In this document: positions 1 through 8,780 of the stretch, in pieces
Layout of the letters: every line of letters starts with the position of its first letter
Position numbering within the stretch: position 1 is the stretch's first letter
Assembly: GCF_900155865.1 (NCBI RefSeq)
Contig: NZ_LT707006.1
Coordinates: forward strand, 2,582,577 to 2,646,576
Reading direction: 5' to 3'
From: Bacteroides bouchesdurhonensis
GTDB taxonomy: Bacteria > Bacteroidota > Bacteroidia > Bacteroidales > Bacteroidaceae
DNA: 64,000 nt
Made by a program: the position numbers and the translations under genes
Notes under the pieces: model-generated
Told to the model about the DNA's origin: nothing
What the model saw: only the letters and a program-made list of their open reading frames with translations
Database searches by the model: none

Positions 1-660
1 TACAAGGAAAACGAACTGCTGGGTACACTCACCATTATCGGTGAGCGTCATATCGCACAGTATGACATCCTCTATACCGAATCACCCAAATATGCTTCTA
101 CCATCTACAATGTATCCTACAATGAGACACAGTCCTATATCAATCCGGAGGTTTCCATGCCTATGGCCGAGATTGCACGATATGCCTGGGCTGTCTATGG
201 AAGCAGAAGAAAGTTCAACCAGATTGTATCAGACAAAAACGGAATAAGGGCATACATCAACAACATCTATTCCATCGGTGACTATTTCTTTCTGGACTAT
301 ACGCTGAAGAACAGGACTAGGATTGCATACGACATTGAGGAAATAAGGGTAAAACTTACTGACAAAAAGGAGACAAAGGCAACCAACTCACAGACCATAG
401 AGCTTACTCCGGTATTCTCCATGAACAACACCCGTAAGTTCAAAAAGGACTACAGGAACGTGCTTGTGATTCCGAAGCTGACTTTCCCTGAAGAGAAGGT
501 GCTCCGTCTGGAGATTTCCGAGAACCAGATAAGTGGACGTGTAGTGGTACTCACCATCGAGTATGAGGACATTCTCAATGCAGACGGCTTCGACTCGGAT
601 ATTCTGGACGGTGCCGACTATTACCCCTACTATTATATTGATCATTCCATAAAAAGATAG
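1..660 (+). CDS. traN: Conjugative transposon protein TraN (DUF4138), 5' end cut by window edge
   Basis: TraN is an outer-membrane/periplasmic component of the Bacteroidetes conjugation machine, thought to fill a VirB9-like role in the channel core. The reading frame is open from the first base, so the gene starts outside the window; about 220 codons remain. It matches the C-terminal three quarters of the full-length copy at 58516-59391 almost residue for residue, sharing blocks such as SYINPEVSMPM, RYAWAVYGS and LTDKKETKATNSQTIELTPV. Roughly 70 N-terminal residues, including the signal peptide, are therefore missing. The stop lies 3 bases before traO, the same spacing as in the second copy. 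Identification is firm by family resemblance; the VirB9 analogy is general knowledge of these systems and cannot be read from the sequence alone. Confidence 0.93.
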   Translation, partial: YKENELLGTLTIIGERHIAQYDILYTESPKYASTIYNVSYNETQSYINPEVSMPMAEIARYAWAVYGSRRKFNQIVSDKNGIRAYINNIYSIGDYFFLDYTLKNRTRIAYDIEEIRVKLTDKKETKATNSQTIELTPVFSMNNTRKFKKDYRNVLVIPKLTFPEEKVLRLEISENQISGRVVVLTIEYEDILNADGFDSDILDGADYYPYYYIDHSIKR

Positions 661-663
661 GCC

Positions 664-1137
664 ATGAAAAAGATTCTGTTCATTCTGTTGTGCTCGGTTG
701 CATTCATCGGTACATCGGCACAGACCGGAAAGGTTTCCGTCAATGCCGGATTCCTTTTTCCAAGTACTCTGAATGCCACTTTGGGTTATGAGTTTCCGCT
801 TTCATACGGAAATGCGGTCGAAGTATACGGTGAGGTCGGGAATCACTGGCAGAAACCGGTATGTCACAATTTCTGGAAAGGATATTTCTGGGATGGAGGT
901 ATGGTTTACAAACATCGTCTGGCACGGTACAAGAACGGCATGATGCGCCTTCGTCTGGGGCCACAGTTCGGTGCAGTACAGAAGAAGTTCTTCTTCGGAC
1001 TGGAGGCCGGATTTGAATACAGCTATGTGTTCCGCAGCGGACTGGAGTTCTCTGTCATACAGAAGAACAATGTGAACTTCCTGCATGGGGATACCTTCCG
1101 CAACGGTCTGCTGTTGGGTATAAAGATTCCTTTCTGA
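664..1137 (+). CDS. traO: Conjugative transposon protein TraO
   Basis: A small outer-membrane-associated transfer protein of Bacteroidetes ICEs. The 157-residue product opens with a signal peptide (MKKILFILLCSVAFIGTSAQ) and continues with alternating aromatic and charged segments that suggest a small beta-barrel-like fold (NAGFLFPSTLNATLGYE, YKHRLARYKNG). It has the same length as the second copy at 59395-59868 and aligns with it along its whole length without gaps. It sits 3 bases after traN and 20 bases before the coupling protein gene, so all are probably one transcript. The exact role of TraO is not established; it is needed for mating in CTnDOT-type elements. Confidence 0.92.
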   Translation: MKKILFILLCSVAFIGTSAQTGKVSVNAGFLFPSTLNATLGYEFPLSYGNAVEVYGEVGNHWQKPVCHNFWKGYFWDGGMVYKHRLARYKNGMMRLRLGPQFGAVQKKFFFGLEAGFEYSYVFRSGLEFSVIQKNNVNFLHGDTFRNGLLLGIKIPF

Positions 1138-1157
1138 CAATATAAATCTTACGGCGT

Positions 1158-3467
1158 ATGGCATTTGAGGAGACAAGAGAACAGCAGCAGATGTACAACT
1201 ACTTCAGGAGCTGCATCTATATCTTTCTTATTATTGAAATCATCATGAACCTGCCTGTTTCGGCAGACAATAGGGTTACACAGTTCGTACTCGACCTGCT
1301 GGCACGGTTCAGGGTATTCAATTTCGTATCGGGATGCAAGGTGGCCGAACTTATATGCATCTGTATTGTCTGTATTGGCACAAAGGCTGAGAAGTCACTG
1401 AAGTTCAATGTAAGGACAATGGTCATCTATCCGGTACTGGCCGGTCTGACACTTGTAGGGCTTTGTTTTGTATTCCATGGCATGAGTTTCGGATTCAGCT
1501 GGCTGGGGTTTCCTGCCAACCGTCTTCTGTATGCGGTCTGTTCGGTGGTGGGTACCATGCTGGTACATCAGGGACTGGACGGCATAGCCAAGTATTACAA
1601 CTACAAGGTTGGTGAGGACCGTTTCAACTTCGAGAACGAATCGTTCCAGCAGTCGGAAACGCTGGTCTGCAATGATTACTCGGTGAACATTCCGATGATA
1701 TACTACTGGAAAAAGAAGATGCACAAAGGCTGGATCAATATCATCAATCCGTTCCGTGGCACGATTGTACTGGGTACGCCGGGTTCGGGTAAGTCTTTCG
1801 GTATTATTGACCCGTTCATCAGGCAGCATTCAGCAAAGGGATTTACCATGATGGTATATGATTTCAAGTATCCGACACTGGCCAAGACGCTTTTCTACCA
1901 GTACTGCAAGAACCGCAAGGCAGGCAAACTGCCTCAGAACTGCGGATTCCGTACCATCAACTTTACTGATGTGGAATACTCCAACCGTATCAATCCGATT
2001 CAGCGGAAATATATCCCGGATCTGGCTGCCGCTTCTGAAACGGCGGCTACTCTGCTGGCCTCACTCAATAAGGGAGGTGGAGAAAAGAAGGGCGGTTCGG
2101 AAGCTTTCTTTACCAACTCTGCGGAAAACTTTCTGGCTGCCATCATCTATTTCTTTGTAAACTTCCATCCGGTCGGGTTCAGGAACGGTAAGAAGCTCAG
2201 ACGCTTCATATCACTGGAGGGAAAGAAGCTGGAGATTGTCATACGCAACTGGGATGACTTCAATGCCATAGACAAGGACGGTAACGTGGTCCTTGACTTC
2301 GTGGATGAGAACGGCAATGATGTATCGACTGACGAGGACCGTATGTTTGTGGACCTGAACGGATACAGCTATAAGGACAGAACCGGCAGGAAGATTCTGA
2401 TTAAGAGGTGCTGGTATGAGGACGAGCATGGCAATGAGGTGGAACCGGATACCGTAACCGGCGAGTTTTCGGACATGCCGCATGTGCTTTCATTCTTGGG
2501 AAGGCCATACGACCAGGTATTCAATATCCTGATGCAGGATGACAGGATTGCTTCGCTGATGGCTCCGTTCAAGAGTGCATACGAGAACAAGGCGAATGAC
2601 CAGCTGGAAGGTATGGTCGGTACGCTTCGTGTAAATGCTGCACGTCTTGTGTCTCCGGAAGCTTACTGGGTATTCACCGGGGATGATTTCGACCTGAAGA
2701 TTTCTGACAAAGCCAATCCGAGCTATCTGGTGATTGCCAATGACCCGGAAAAGGAACAGGTTATAGGTTCTCTTAATGCCCTGGTTCTGAACCGACTTAT
2801 TACAAGGGTAAACTCAAAGGGTAACATCCCGGTTAGCATCATCGTGGATGAGCTTCCGACCCTGTACTTTCACAAGATAGACCGTCTTATCGGTACGGCT
2901 CGTTCCAACAAGGTTGCCGTAACTTTAGGTTTCCAGGAGCTTCCTCAGCTGGAGGCTGACTACGGCAAGGTCGGTATGCAGAAGATTATCACTACCTGCG
3001 GTAATATCTTCATGGGTGCGGCACGAAACAAGGAGACTCTGGAGTGGGCACAGAATGATGTGTTCGGAAAGGCAAAGCAGACCTCACGTTCCGTTTCCAT
3101 CAATGACCACAAGGTATCAACCACAATATCCGAGAAGATGGACTTTCTGGTTCCTGCAGCCAAGATTGCGGATATGGCTACCGGCTGGCTGGCCGGACAG
3201 GCGGCACGTGACTTTACGGCTACCGATGACAGTATGCTTGACCATTTTGACATTGAACAGTCGGAAGAGTTCAGGACTACAAAGTATTTCTGCAAGACGC
3301 ACTTTGACATGAAGAAGATTAAGGACGAGGAAAAGCACTATGTGGCTCTACCCAAAATCTATGAGTTCAGGAATGACAAAGAGAAGGAAATCCTGCTCAA
3401 CCGTAACTTCAAGCGTGTGAACCAGGAAGTGGAGGATATGGTAAAGGAACTTCTCGGTATCAGTTAA
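1158..3467 (+). CDS. mobC: Type IV secretion coupling protein, VirD4/TraD family (Bacteroides MobC type)
   Basis: This inner-membrane ATPase docks the relaxase-DNA complex onto the conjugation channel and powers DNA export. The 769-residue protein has N-terminal membrane segments (roughly residues 10-30, 60-120), then a Walker A motif GTPGSGKSFG near residue 210 and a Walker B IIVDELPTL in the C-terminal half. The segment YWKKKMHKGWINIINPFRG just before Walker A is typical of the Bacteroides MobC coupling protein. The copy at 59887-62196 has exactly the same number of codons and very similar sequence, but clearly different codon choices. Downstream traX follows after 11 bases. The annotation is safe; the symbol follows Bacteroides usage and should not be confused with the small MobC relaxosome proteins. 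Confidence 0.95.
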   Translation: MAFEETREQQQMYNYFRSCIYIFLIIEIIMNLPVSADNRVTQFVLDLLARFRVFNFVSGCKVAELICICIVCIGTKAEKSLKFNVRTMVIYPVLAGLTLVGLCFVFHGMSFGFSWLGFPANRLLYAVCSVVGTMLVHQGLDGIAKYYNYKVGEDRFNFENESFQQSETLVCNDYSVNIPMIYYWKKKMHKGWINIINPFRGTIVLGTPGSGKSFGIIDPFIRQHSAKGFTMMVYDFKYPTLAKTLFYQYCKNRKAGKLPQNCGFRTINFTDVEYSNRINPIQRKYIPDLAAASETAATLLASLNKGGGEKKGGSEAFFTNSAENFLAAIIYFFVNFHPVGFRNGKKLRRFISLEGKKLEIVIRNWDDFNAIDKDGNVVLDFVDENGNDVSTDEDRMFVDLNGYSYKDRTGRKILIKRCWYEDEHGNEVEPDTVTGEFSDMPHVLSFLGRPYDQVFNILMQDDRIASLMAPFKSAYENKANDQLEGMVGTLRVNAARLVSPEAYWVFTGDDFDLKISDKANPSYLVIANDPEKEQVIGSLNALVLNRLITRVNSKGNIPVSIIVDELPTLYFHKIDRLIGTARSNKVAVTLGFQELPQLEADYGKVGMQKIITTCGNIFMGAARNKETLEWAQNDVFGKAKQTSRSVSINDHKVSTTISEKMDFLVPAAKIADMATGWLAGQAARDFTATDDSMLDHFDIEQSEEFRTTKYFCKTHFDMKKIKDEEKHYVALPKIYEFRNDKEKEILLNRNFKRVNQEVEDMVKELLGIS

Positions 3468-3478
3468 ATATACAGCCT

Positions 3479-4156
3479 ATGAATCTGACTTTAAAATCAA
3501 AATCCGGACTTAGCGGCAGTGCCCTGAAAGTCATTGCCATGATTTCCATGGTGATAGACCATGTTGCTCTCTATCTGATGGAACAAGGTACATTATTATA
3601 CGAGACGATGCGCTGTATAGGGCGCATTGCTTTTCCTGTGTTTGCCTTCCTGATAGCGGAAGGGTTTATTCATACAAGGAACAGGTACAGGTATTTCTTT
3701 ACCCTGCTGGGCTTTGCCGTAATCAGTGAAATACCCTGGTATCTGCTCAATGGTGCTGACGGGACACATAATGTAATGTTTACCCTTGCCTTGGGAGTTG
3801 CCACGCTCATGGTTCTTGAAAATTTTCTGCAGCGTAGTCTAGTACTTGGATTTCTTTGGACATTTGGCATGGCCGGACTCGCTTTCTGGTTTGGAGTGGA
3901 TTATGAGTGGAGAGGAATTCTTGTTATTGTTATATTTTACCTTTTTAATGGATATGACCACTCTTTCATATATAGTAGAGGTCTGCAATTTTTTTGCATA
4001 TTTGTTTTGATGATACACTACGGGGTAATCGGCTCTGTAATGGCTTGCATAATTCTTTATGTATATAATGGAACAAGAGGATTTGTGCAGGGAAGCATAG
4101 CAAAATACGGTTTCTATGCTTTTTACCCTGTACATTTAATTGTTATTATTTTGTGA
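3479..4156 (+). CDS. traX: TraX-family integral membrane protein
   Basis: TraX of the F plasmid acetylates pilin; Bacteroidetes ICEs carry a TraX-family gene after the coupling protein. The 225 residues are mostly hydrophobic, with about seven or eight membrane segments. They include the conserved start (SGSALKVIAMISMVIDHVA), an early RIAFPVFAFLIAEGF block and a C-terminal GFYAFYPVHLIVI block. The homologue at 62203-62877 has 224 codons and keeps these blocks, while the middle loops differ more than in the neighbouring genes. The last third (after about 3840) becomes AT-rich, like the cargo that follows, so the recombination point between transfer operon and cargo may lie nearby. Whether it acetylates any pilin here is unknown. 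Confidence 0.88.
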   Translation: MNLTLKSKSGLSGSALKVIAMISMVIDHVALYLMEQGTLLYETMRCIGRIAFPVFAFLIAEGFIHTRNRYRYFFTLLGFAVISEIPWYLLNGADGTHNVMFTLALGVATLMVLENFLQRSLVLGFLWTFGMAGLAFWFGVDYEWRGILVIVIFYLFNGYDHSFIYSRGLQFFCIFVLMIHYGVIGSVMACIILYVYNGTRGFVQGSIAKYGFYAFYPVHLIVIIL

Positions 4157-4173
4157 TAAATCTTTTATTTATC
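4155..4173. terminator. Short bidirectional terminator between traX and the KAP gene
   Basis: A perfect 7-base inverted repeat (GATAAAT / ATTTATC) around the loop CTTTT overlaps the end of traX and the end of the convergent KAP NTPase gene. Convergent genes sharing a small AT-rich hairpin fit a bidirectional terminator. The stem is weak, so confidence is moderate. Confidence 0.5.
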
Positions 4174-6504
4174 GATTTCGTTAATAGAATTTTCTATCTC
4201 AACTCGTATCCTCTGTTTTAGTTTGATTCCTAGTTTTATATTATCTAAGTCATCTAAACATTCATTGCATTTTTCTAAATAAATCTTTTTATTAATTTCT
4301 TTATTCTGATACTTTTTTTTGATTGTATAAAATCTATCCCTTACTTTCTTAATATTATTTAGAAGGGTAATTAATCCTTTTAAATTATCTTTAATTTCAA
4401 TTTCCGCATTCCAATCTCCTTCTGATTCTATTATTTTAAAATCGTTATGTTTATAAATTTTCCAAAAATTTTTAACACACTCTATGTTTGTAACCGCATT
4501 ATTCTTTTCACTATAAACAAAATGACTAAAAGATTTACTAGAATTAAATATTTGAATCCAGAAAGGTTCACAAGCTATAGGCACGTACTTTGGATTACTT
4601 GAAGCACCACCTAATCGCACAAATGAATTTATATAATAATTAGGATTTTCTATTATTGCTTCCTTTATCATTGAACAGCACGTTTTATCCAATATAATTT
4701 TCCGAGAATCAGGTTCCAGGTTATCAATACATGAATAAAGCATAGACATATGTGATTCGTCTATATTACGATTTTTATTCAAATGCGCCAAGAAAAATGT
4801 TTTATTATAATTCAACAACTCTTCTTTTGAAAATAATATTTGATTTTCTCTAAATTCTCCATCACAATGATTTATTATTAATGTACTCAATAAACTGTGA
4901 CATTGAGGATTGTCTTGAATAATCTTTTTTACGATATTTAAGTATTCCTCAACATTATCAAACTTATACTTATCTACAAATAATTGGGCGGTTGATTTAT
5001 ACAATAAATTAAGAATAACCATATATATATGTATCTTGTATATATCCGAAGAAATGTAAAAGGAGCACTCGATAAATCTTTTTAGCTGGTTTTTATCTTT
5101 AAAGGTTAAAATATTTCTTGTATCAAGAAACTCAAAAAAATCATTCAATTTACCCTCATTTTTCCATTTTTCAATACGTTGTTTAAAATCTTTATTCTCT
5201 GGATTCAATACATACTTCATATCCTCTTTCTTTAACATTCCATAAATCTGATTAATGAAATATATGTCAAATGACTTTACAGAGAATATCCTTCTATAAT
5301 TATCCTCATTAGGGTTTCTTTCAGAAGGAAATAGTCTTTGGATTATATCATAATATTTATTATTTTTATCAATGTTTTTATTAATAATATAATAATTATA
5401 ATCATCTATCAAGTATTCCTTTTTATAAAGCTTTCTATGAATATCAGGATTTTTATATTTAAGCAAGCTTATTAAAAGGTAATCTCTAAAATCTACTTCA
5501 TCCTTAAGTTCATTATAATCAGTAAGAAAAAGATTTATAAATCTTTTTGCGTCTCTTATAGATAAAATATATTTAGAAAGTATGTCAATATTAGCTCGCA
5601 ATGGAGCAGTAAACAAAGCATGATTCTCATCTGATATTTTTAATCCATCTAAAATGCTTTTCTCTATATATAAATGAATAGTATTATAAGGTCTGATTGG
5701 TAAAATAAACTCATAATTAAAAAATTTATCTGAGAATAAAGATAATTCATCTGCATATTTATCACTTATGACATTATTAATTTGTTTCTTATCATATGCA
5801 GTAATAAACACTGTATTTGGAAATGAAGCATTGCCTTCTATTAGTTTAAACACCTCAATTATTTCACTTGCAAGTAATCTGTCAAGATCTTCAATTATTA
5901 TAACTACTTTACAAGGAAGTTTTTTTAATGCCTCTGATATATTGTTTTTTGAATTAGCTTTACTATTAGAATTAATGAGTTGTCTAATGGTTTCTATAAT
6001 TTTTTTATTATCTAAAACCATTAATGCCTTCATATACTCGTTGAACATTGAATTGAATTCCGAGTTATATGGTTTCAAAATATTACATAATTCAATGAAA
6101 AAATCTTTCTGAATATTTTTTACCTCATTTGAATTTCTAGGATTAAATCTAAGAAAAATAAATTTTTGTCCTTTGATTTTACTTAATTCACTTTCTAATA
6201 AATTAAGAAAGGAACTTTTACCAAAACCCCATGGAGCAACAATGCCAATACTCCATGATTTACATAAATTTAGATTGCTAATTTCTTTAGAAAGTAACGT
6301 TGCATGTGTAGAATAATCCAATAAATCTTCTGAATTATATTTTATAGGATCATCTTTTATAAGTTTATTCTCAGCATGTATAGTTATTGCATTTTTTTTG
6401 AATAATAAATTGAATATACATATACAATCTAACACGAGTAATAATGAAAATATAACATCAGTATAAGATATAAATCCTATGAATTTCTTAAAAACATATA
6501 TCAT
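4165..6504 (-). CDS. KAP-family P-loop NTPase, membrane-anchored
   Basis: KAP NTPases are STAND-like or AAA-like ATPases often tied to membranes and frequent in phage defence and mobile elements. The 779-residue product has one N-terminal membrane segment (about residues 13-35), a Walker A motif (WGFGKSS, about 92-98), a Walker B motif (VVIIIEDLDRL, about 200-210) and a long helical C-terminal half without a recognisable domain. A typical KAP sensor region (FPNTVFITAYDKKQI) follows Walker B. Its start overlaps the end of the small membrane protein gene by 17 bases, which points to translational coupling. Base composition is far more AT-rich than the transfer genes on the left, suggesting separate acquisition. 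It may work with the deaminase-fold gene upstream; that is inference from order and strand only. Confidence 0.85.
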   Translation of the reverse strand: MIYVFKKFIGFISYTDVIFSLLLVLDCICIFNLLFKKNAITIHAENKLIKDDPIKYNSEDLLDYSTHATLLSKEISNLNLCKSWSIGIVAPWGFGKSSFLNLLESELSKIKGQKFIFLRFNPRNSNEVKNIQKDFFIELCNILKPYNSEFNSMFNEYMKALMVLDNKKIIETIRQLINSNSKANSKNNISEALKKLPCKVVIIIEDLDRLLASEIIEVFKLIEGNASFPNTVFITAYDKKQINNVISDKYADELSLFSDKFFNYEFILPIRPYNTIHLYIEKSILDGLKISDENHALFTAPLRANIDILSKYILSIRDAKRFINLFLTDYNELKDEVDFRDYLLISLLKYKNPDIHRKLYKKEYLIDDYNYYIINKNIDKNNKYYDIIQRLFPSERNPNEDNYRRIFSVKSFDIYFINQIYGMLKKEDMKYVLNPENKDFKQRIEKWKNEGKLNDFFEFLDTRNILTFKDKNQLKRFIECSFYISSDIYKIHIYMVILNLLYKSTAQLFVDKYKFDNVEEYLNIVKKIIQDNPQCHSLLSTLIINHCDGEFRENQILFSKEELLNYNKTFFLAHLNKNRNIDESHMSMLYSCIDNLEPDSRKIILDKTCCSMIKEAIIENPNYYINSFVRLGGASSNPKYVPIACEPFWIQIFNSSKSFSHFVYSEKNNAVTNIECVKNFWKIYKHNDFKIIESEGDWNAEIEIKDNLKGLITLLNNIKKVRDRFYTIKKKYQNKEINKKIYLEKCNECLDDLDNIKLGIKLKQRIRVEIENSINEIDK

Positions 6505-6838
6505 CTATAAATCTATACTTTATATAAACAATACATGAAAACAATATGATTATCAATTGTTTGCTACTTAATAAATATTTATTTTTATAGCACCTTAAAA
6601 GTGTATTTATAGAAAAAAGCACCAATAAAAGAACAATTATTTTGAGTAGTAAATTATTGGGCACATCTAAAACATTAAGAAGATATTTATTAAATTTTTC
6701 TAACCAAAATTTTTCATAACCTAGCCAAGTATAGAATAATGTTAGTAATGAAATAATTAACCATAAGATATTTGATTTATTGTTCTTTTTCATAAAAGTA
6801 ACTTTATTTAATATAAAACTATCAAATAAATTCAACAT
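6488..6838 (-). CDS. Small membrane protein with three predicted segments
   Basis: A 116-residue protein that I do not recognise. It has three hydrophobic stretches (around ILWLIISLLTLFYTWLG, LLLKIIVLLLVLFSI and QLIIILFSCIVYIKY) and a basic N-terminus. The 3' end overlaps the start of the KAP NTPase by 17 bases, so the two are probably co-translated, and this protein may be a membrane partner of the ATPase. The start is uncertain: the upstream ATG at 6836-6838 lies at the foot of a long hairpin, whereas the internal ATG at 6791-6793 (MKKNNKSN) looks equally natural and would remove 15 residues. No clear ribosome binding site helps to decide, as is usual in this phylum. Confidence 0.65.
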   Translation of the reverse strand: MLNLFDSFILNKVTFMKKNNKSNILWLIISLLTLFYTWLGYEKFWLEKFNKYLLNVLDVPNNLLLKIIVLLLVLFSINTLLRCYKNKYLLSSKQLIIILFSCIVYIKYRFIDDICF

Positions 6839-6898
6839 TATATAGAATAAGGTTTTAGGGTATTGATAACCAGTAACCCTATTCCTTATTCTATATAA
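6838..6898 (-). terminator. Long hairpin between unknown gene and membrane gene (terminator or attenuator)
   Basis: A perfect 15-base inverted repeat (6838-6852 with 6884-6898) has an inner AGGG/CCCT pairing, and its lower foot touches the ATG of the next gene. It lies in the only gap of the four-gene minus-strand cluster. It could end the deaminase transcript or lower expression of the membrane protein/KAP pair. I see no separate promoter in the gap, which favours attenuation of read-through. Confidence 0.6.
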
Positions 6899-6909
6899 AC
6901 TAGATTGTA

Positions 6910-7488
6910 TTAATTCGTATCTAATTTATCAATTAAATCTACTAGTGGTATAGGACTATCGCTAGTTCTTAAAATAGATATAAGATTACTACACTTGTCA
7001 TCTTCACCAGTCAATAATGGTAAATTCTTATTAGAGTATAATTCTAAATCTTTAGCAATATTTGATTTAGGCCTTGCAACCCAATGAAACAACTGGGAGT
7101 TATTATCATTAATACCTGTAGAATCAAAAGAAATAAATCCTTTGCGAGCATATTTTGAAAATGCAGGAATATATAAATTATCCAAGTATGTATTAATAAT
7201 ATCGTTTCCTAGTGGAATATTTAATGCTTCTAAAACCAGACTATATTCATCTACGTATTCTTCTATATGTAATATTTCACGTAACAATGGATTAATTTCA
7301 ACATCAATATTAGAGTAACAATCTTGTTGTTTACGAATGAACTTAAACCTTTCTTCATTATCCTCCTTTGCATATTGAATTATTTTAGGCAGAAAAGTGC
7401 CTGCTGATGCCACATGAATAAGCTCTGACCTAACTCGAATAAACCAATCAATATCTTTATTCAACATTTCATTTTCTGTATATTCCAT
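6910..7488 (-). CDS. Hypothetical protein, coupled to deaminase-fold gene
   Basis: A 192-residue soluble protein without a recognised family. It is rich in Ile, Asn and Asp, has no signal peptide or membrane segment, and looks mixed alpha/beta. A stretch around residue 120 (KGFISFDSTGINDNNSQ) may be a loop near an active or binding site, but I cannot assign it. Its start codon overlaps the stop of the deaminase-fold gene at 7488, so the two are almost certainly made together. As the second gene of such a pair it could be an immunity factor, substrate receptor or regulator of the deaminase; none of these can be chosen from sequence alone. Confidence 0.7.
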   Translation of the reverse strand: MEYTENEMLNKDIDWFIRVRSELIHVASAGTFLPKIIQYAKEDNEERFKFIRKQQDCYSNIDVEINPLLREILHIEEYVDEYSLVLEALNIPLGNDIINTYLDNLYIPAFSKYARKGFISFDSTGINDNNSQLFHWVARPKSNIAKDLELYSNKNLPLLTGEDDKCSNLISILRTSDSPIPLVDLIDKLDTN

Positions 7489-7913
7489 TAGTTATGAATA
7501 TTAAAAGTTTTAGTACAATTTGAGCAATAAGGTACAATCTGGCATGTCCTTGGTCTATAAGCCAAACTGAATTTTATATCTTTAATTTTTGCTTTAAATT
7601 CCTTATCTTGAAGTAATACTTCATTACATGCATGTTGCTCTGCACAATTTCCTATATAATTAGGGCATCCTTTAGGTTTTGTACCTAATTGTCCTAATGG
7701 TAAAAGTGCTTTTTGAAGTCTTATATCAAATAATTTCATTAATTCTTCTGTAGTCTTATATGAAACATTCGTTTTACATGCTGAATATTTTTTCCATTTA
7801 GCTCCAGCTACTACATAAATAGATTTATGAAAGTTATCTAATAATCTAGCGGTTTTAACAACATTTTTTTCATATTTCCCTAAAGGGGGCATAGTTTTCT
7901 TGTGTGTAGTCAT
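7488..7913 (-). CDS. Small cytidine-deaminase-fold protein
   Basis: A 141-residue protein with the zinc signature of the deaminase fold: C90-A-E92-x-H94 (NCAEQHACNEVL) in the position of the Cys/His-Ala-Glu helix, and P-Y-C130-x2-C133 (VPYCSNC) in the second helix, about 40 residues later. These supply three zinc ligands and the catalytic glutamate. The spacing fits small YwqJ-like or toxin-type deaminases better than CDA, dCMP deaminase or TadA, but I cannot name the substrate. It has no secretion signal. It is the first gene of a minus-strand cluster with its own promoter, and the next gene overlaps it. Possible roles are nucleotide depletion during phage attack, nucleic acid editing, or the toxin half of a toxin-antitoxin pair. 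Confidence 0.7.
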   Translation of the reverse strand: MTTHKKTMPPLGKYEKNVVKTARLLDNFHKSIYVVAGAKWKKYSACKTNVSYKTTEELMKLFDIRLQKALLPLGQLGTKPKGCPNYIGNCAEQHACNEVLLQDKEFKAKIKDIKFSLAYRPRTCQIVPYCSNCTKTFNIHN

Positions 7914-7944
7914 ATATAAAAAGATGATTTTCAGTTAAATAAAA

Positions 7945-7975
7945 CAAATATACAGTTATTTCTTGTTTTAACAAA
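7945..7975 (-). promoter_or_regulatory. Bacteroidetes-type promoter of the deaminase/KAP cluster
   Basis: On the minus strand, TTTG (7972-7975) is followed by a 19-base spacer and TATATTTG (7945-7952), a full match to the TTTG-N19-TAnnTTTG promoter of the phylum. Transcription would begin near 7938, about 25 bases before the start codon of the deaminase-fold gene. Confidence 0.72.
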
Positions 7976-8058
7976 ATTCCTTCTTTATAAAAATAAGATT
8001 TCTATCCGGAAATCTTTTATTAAAGTAGCCTCTGAGTATTAGTGGGTTTTATTATTGA

Positions 8059-8697
8059 TTATCTTATCATTTGGAATACTTTATTTAATTGAATAATATA
8101 TTTCGGATCTTCCGCATACCCAATCTCATCAAGCCAAAGCAGATAGTTTCCACCTTTATATTTGTATTGAACTTTTGTATAGTAAGCCCGGACACTTTCT
8201 GTCCAATGATTGAATTCATAGTATTTCCCTGTGCGTGGATTGGTAAGCCCGAAAAGATTGTGCTTGTTCCGGCATACTGACGAACGGAACCATCCGGTCT
8301 CCAGTATAGCCTGAGCCAAAACTATTTTTGGGTACAGGATTCCATTTCTTATGATTTCTTTATAAAGGTTGGGGATGGTAAGTGCAGGAAGTTGATTTTC
8401 TGCTTTTATAATGTCATCTACATTCTTTTGCTGTTCTCTTTTCAGGGATGCTTTCCTGTCACTATTTCGGCTGTTACCATCCAATTTCTTCTGATTGTCC
8501 GGCCTGACAATCAGGGTATCCTTTGTCATTATCTTACTCTTTTCCCTTTTTATAACATCCTTTTCTACATGCTTGTAGGCCTCTTTTTGTCTTTCTGTTG
8601 GCAGGAGTTCCGAATCTCTGGTTATCGTATAGAACTGTGCCGATACGCTTACCGGCAGCAGTATTAACAGCAGTGAAATCAGAATAGTGTTGCGCAT
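8059..8697 (-). CDS. Glucosaminidase-domain peptidoglycan hydrolase
   Basis: A secreted cell-wall hydrolase of the glucosaminidase family (FlgJ/LytG-like), which cleaves the glycan strand of peptidoglycan. In ICEs such enzymes open the wall locally so the transfer channel can be built. I start the gene at 8697, where a clear signal peptide begins (MRNTILISLLLILLPVSVSA); an ATG 13 codons upstream would put charged residues before it. The C-terminal domain carries the conserved block LAQAILETGWFRSS with the likely catalytic Glu, followed by HNLFGL and the aromatic end of the fold. The middle (about residues 50-100) is a basic linker. It stands alone on the minus strand between cargo and the DNA-handling block. 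Confidence 0.85.
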   Translation of the reverse strand: MRNTILISLLLILLPVSVSAQFYTITRDSELLPTERQKEAYKHVEKDVIKREKSKIMTKDTLIVRPDNQKKLDGNSRNSDRKASLKREQQKNVDDIIKAENQLPALTIPNLYKEIIRNGILYPKIVLAQAILETGWFRSSVCRNKHNLFGLTNPRTGKYYEFNHWTESVRAYYTKVQYKYKGGNYLLWLDEIGYAEDPKYIIQLNKVFQMIR

Positions 8698-8722
8698 TTC
8701 TTTTTCAGGGGATTGCCGTAAA

Positions 8723-8761
8723 TACATTTGTGGCATTCAGGCGGTTAGAACCGCAAATATA
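8723..8761. promoter_or_regulatory. Candidate divergent promoter elements
   Basis: Two TAnnTTTG boxes lie back to back: TACATTTG (8723-8730) on the plus strand, facing the DUF4099/DUF3945 gene, and TATATTTG (8754-8761) on the minus strand, facing the glucosaminidase gene. Neither has a convincing -33 TTTG at the right distance, so these are candidates only. Confidence 0.35.
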
Positions 8762-8780
8762 ATAGCTTAATTACAGTAAT

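Noticed and set aside
4165-7913. Assigning the cargo as a RADAR system
   Set aside because: RADAR uses a large adenosine deaminase of about 800 residues; the protein here has 141 residues and a cytidine-deaminase-type zinc motif.
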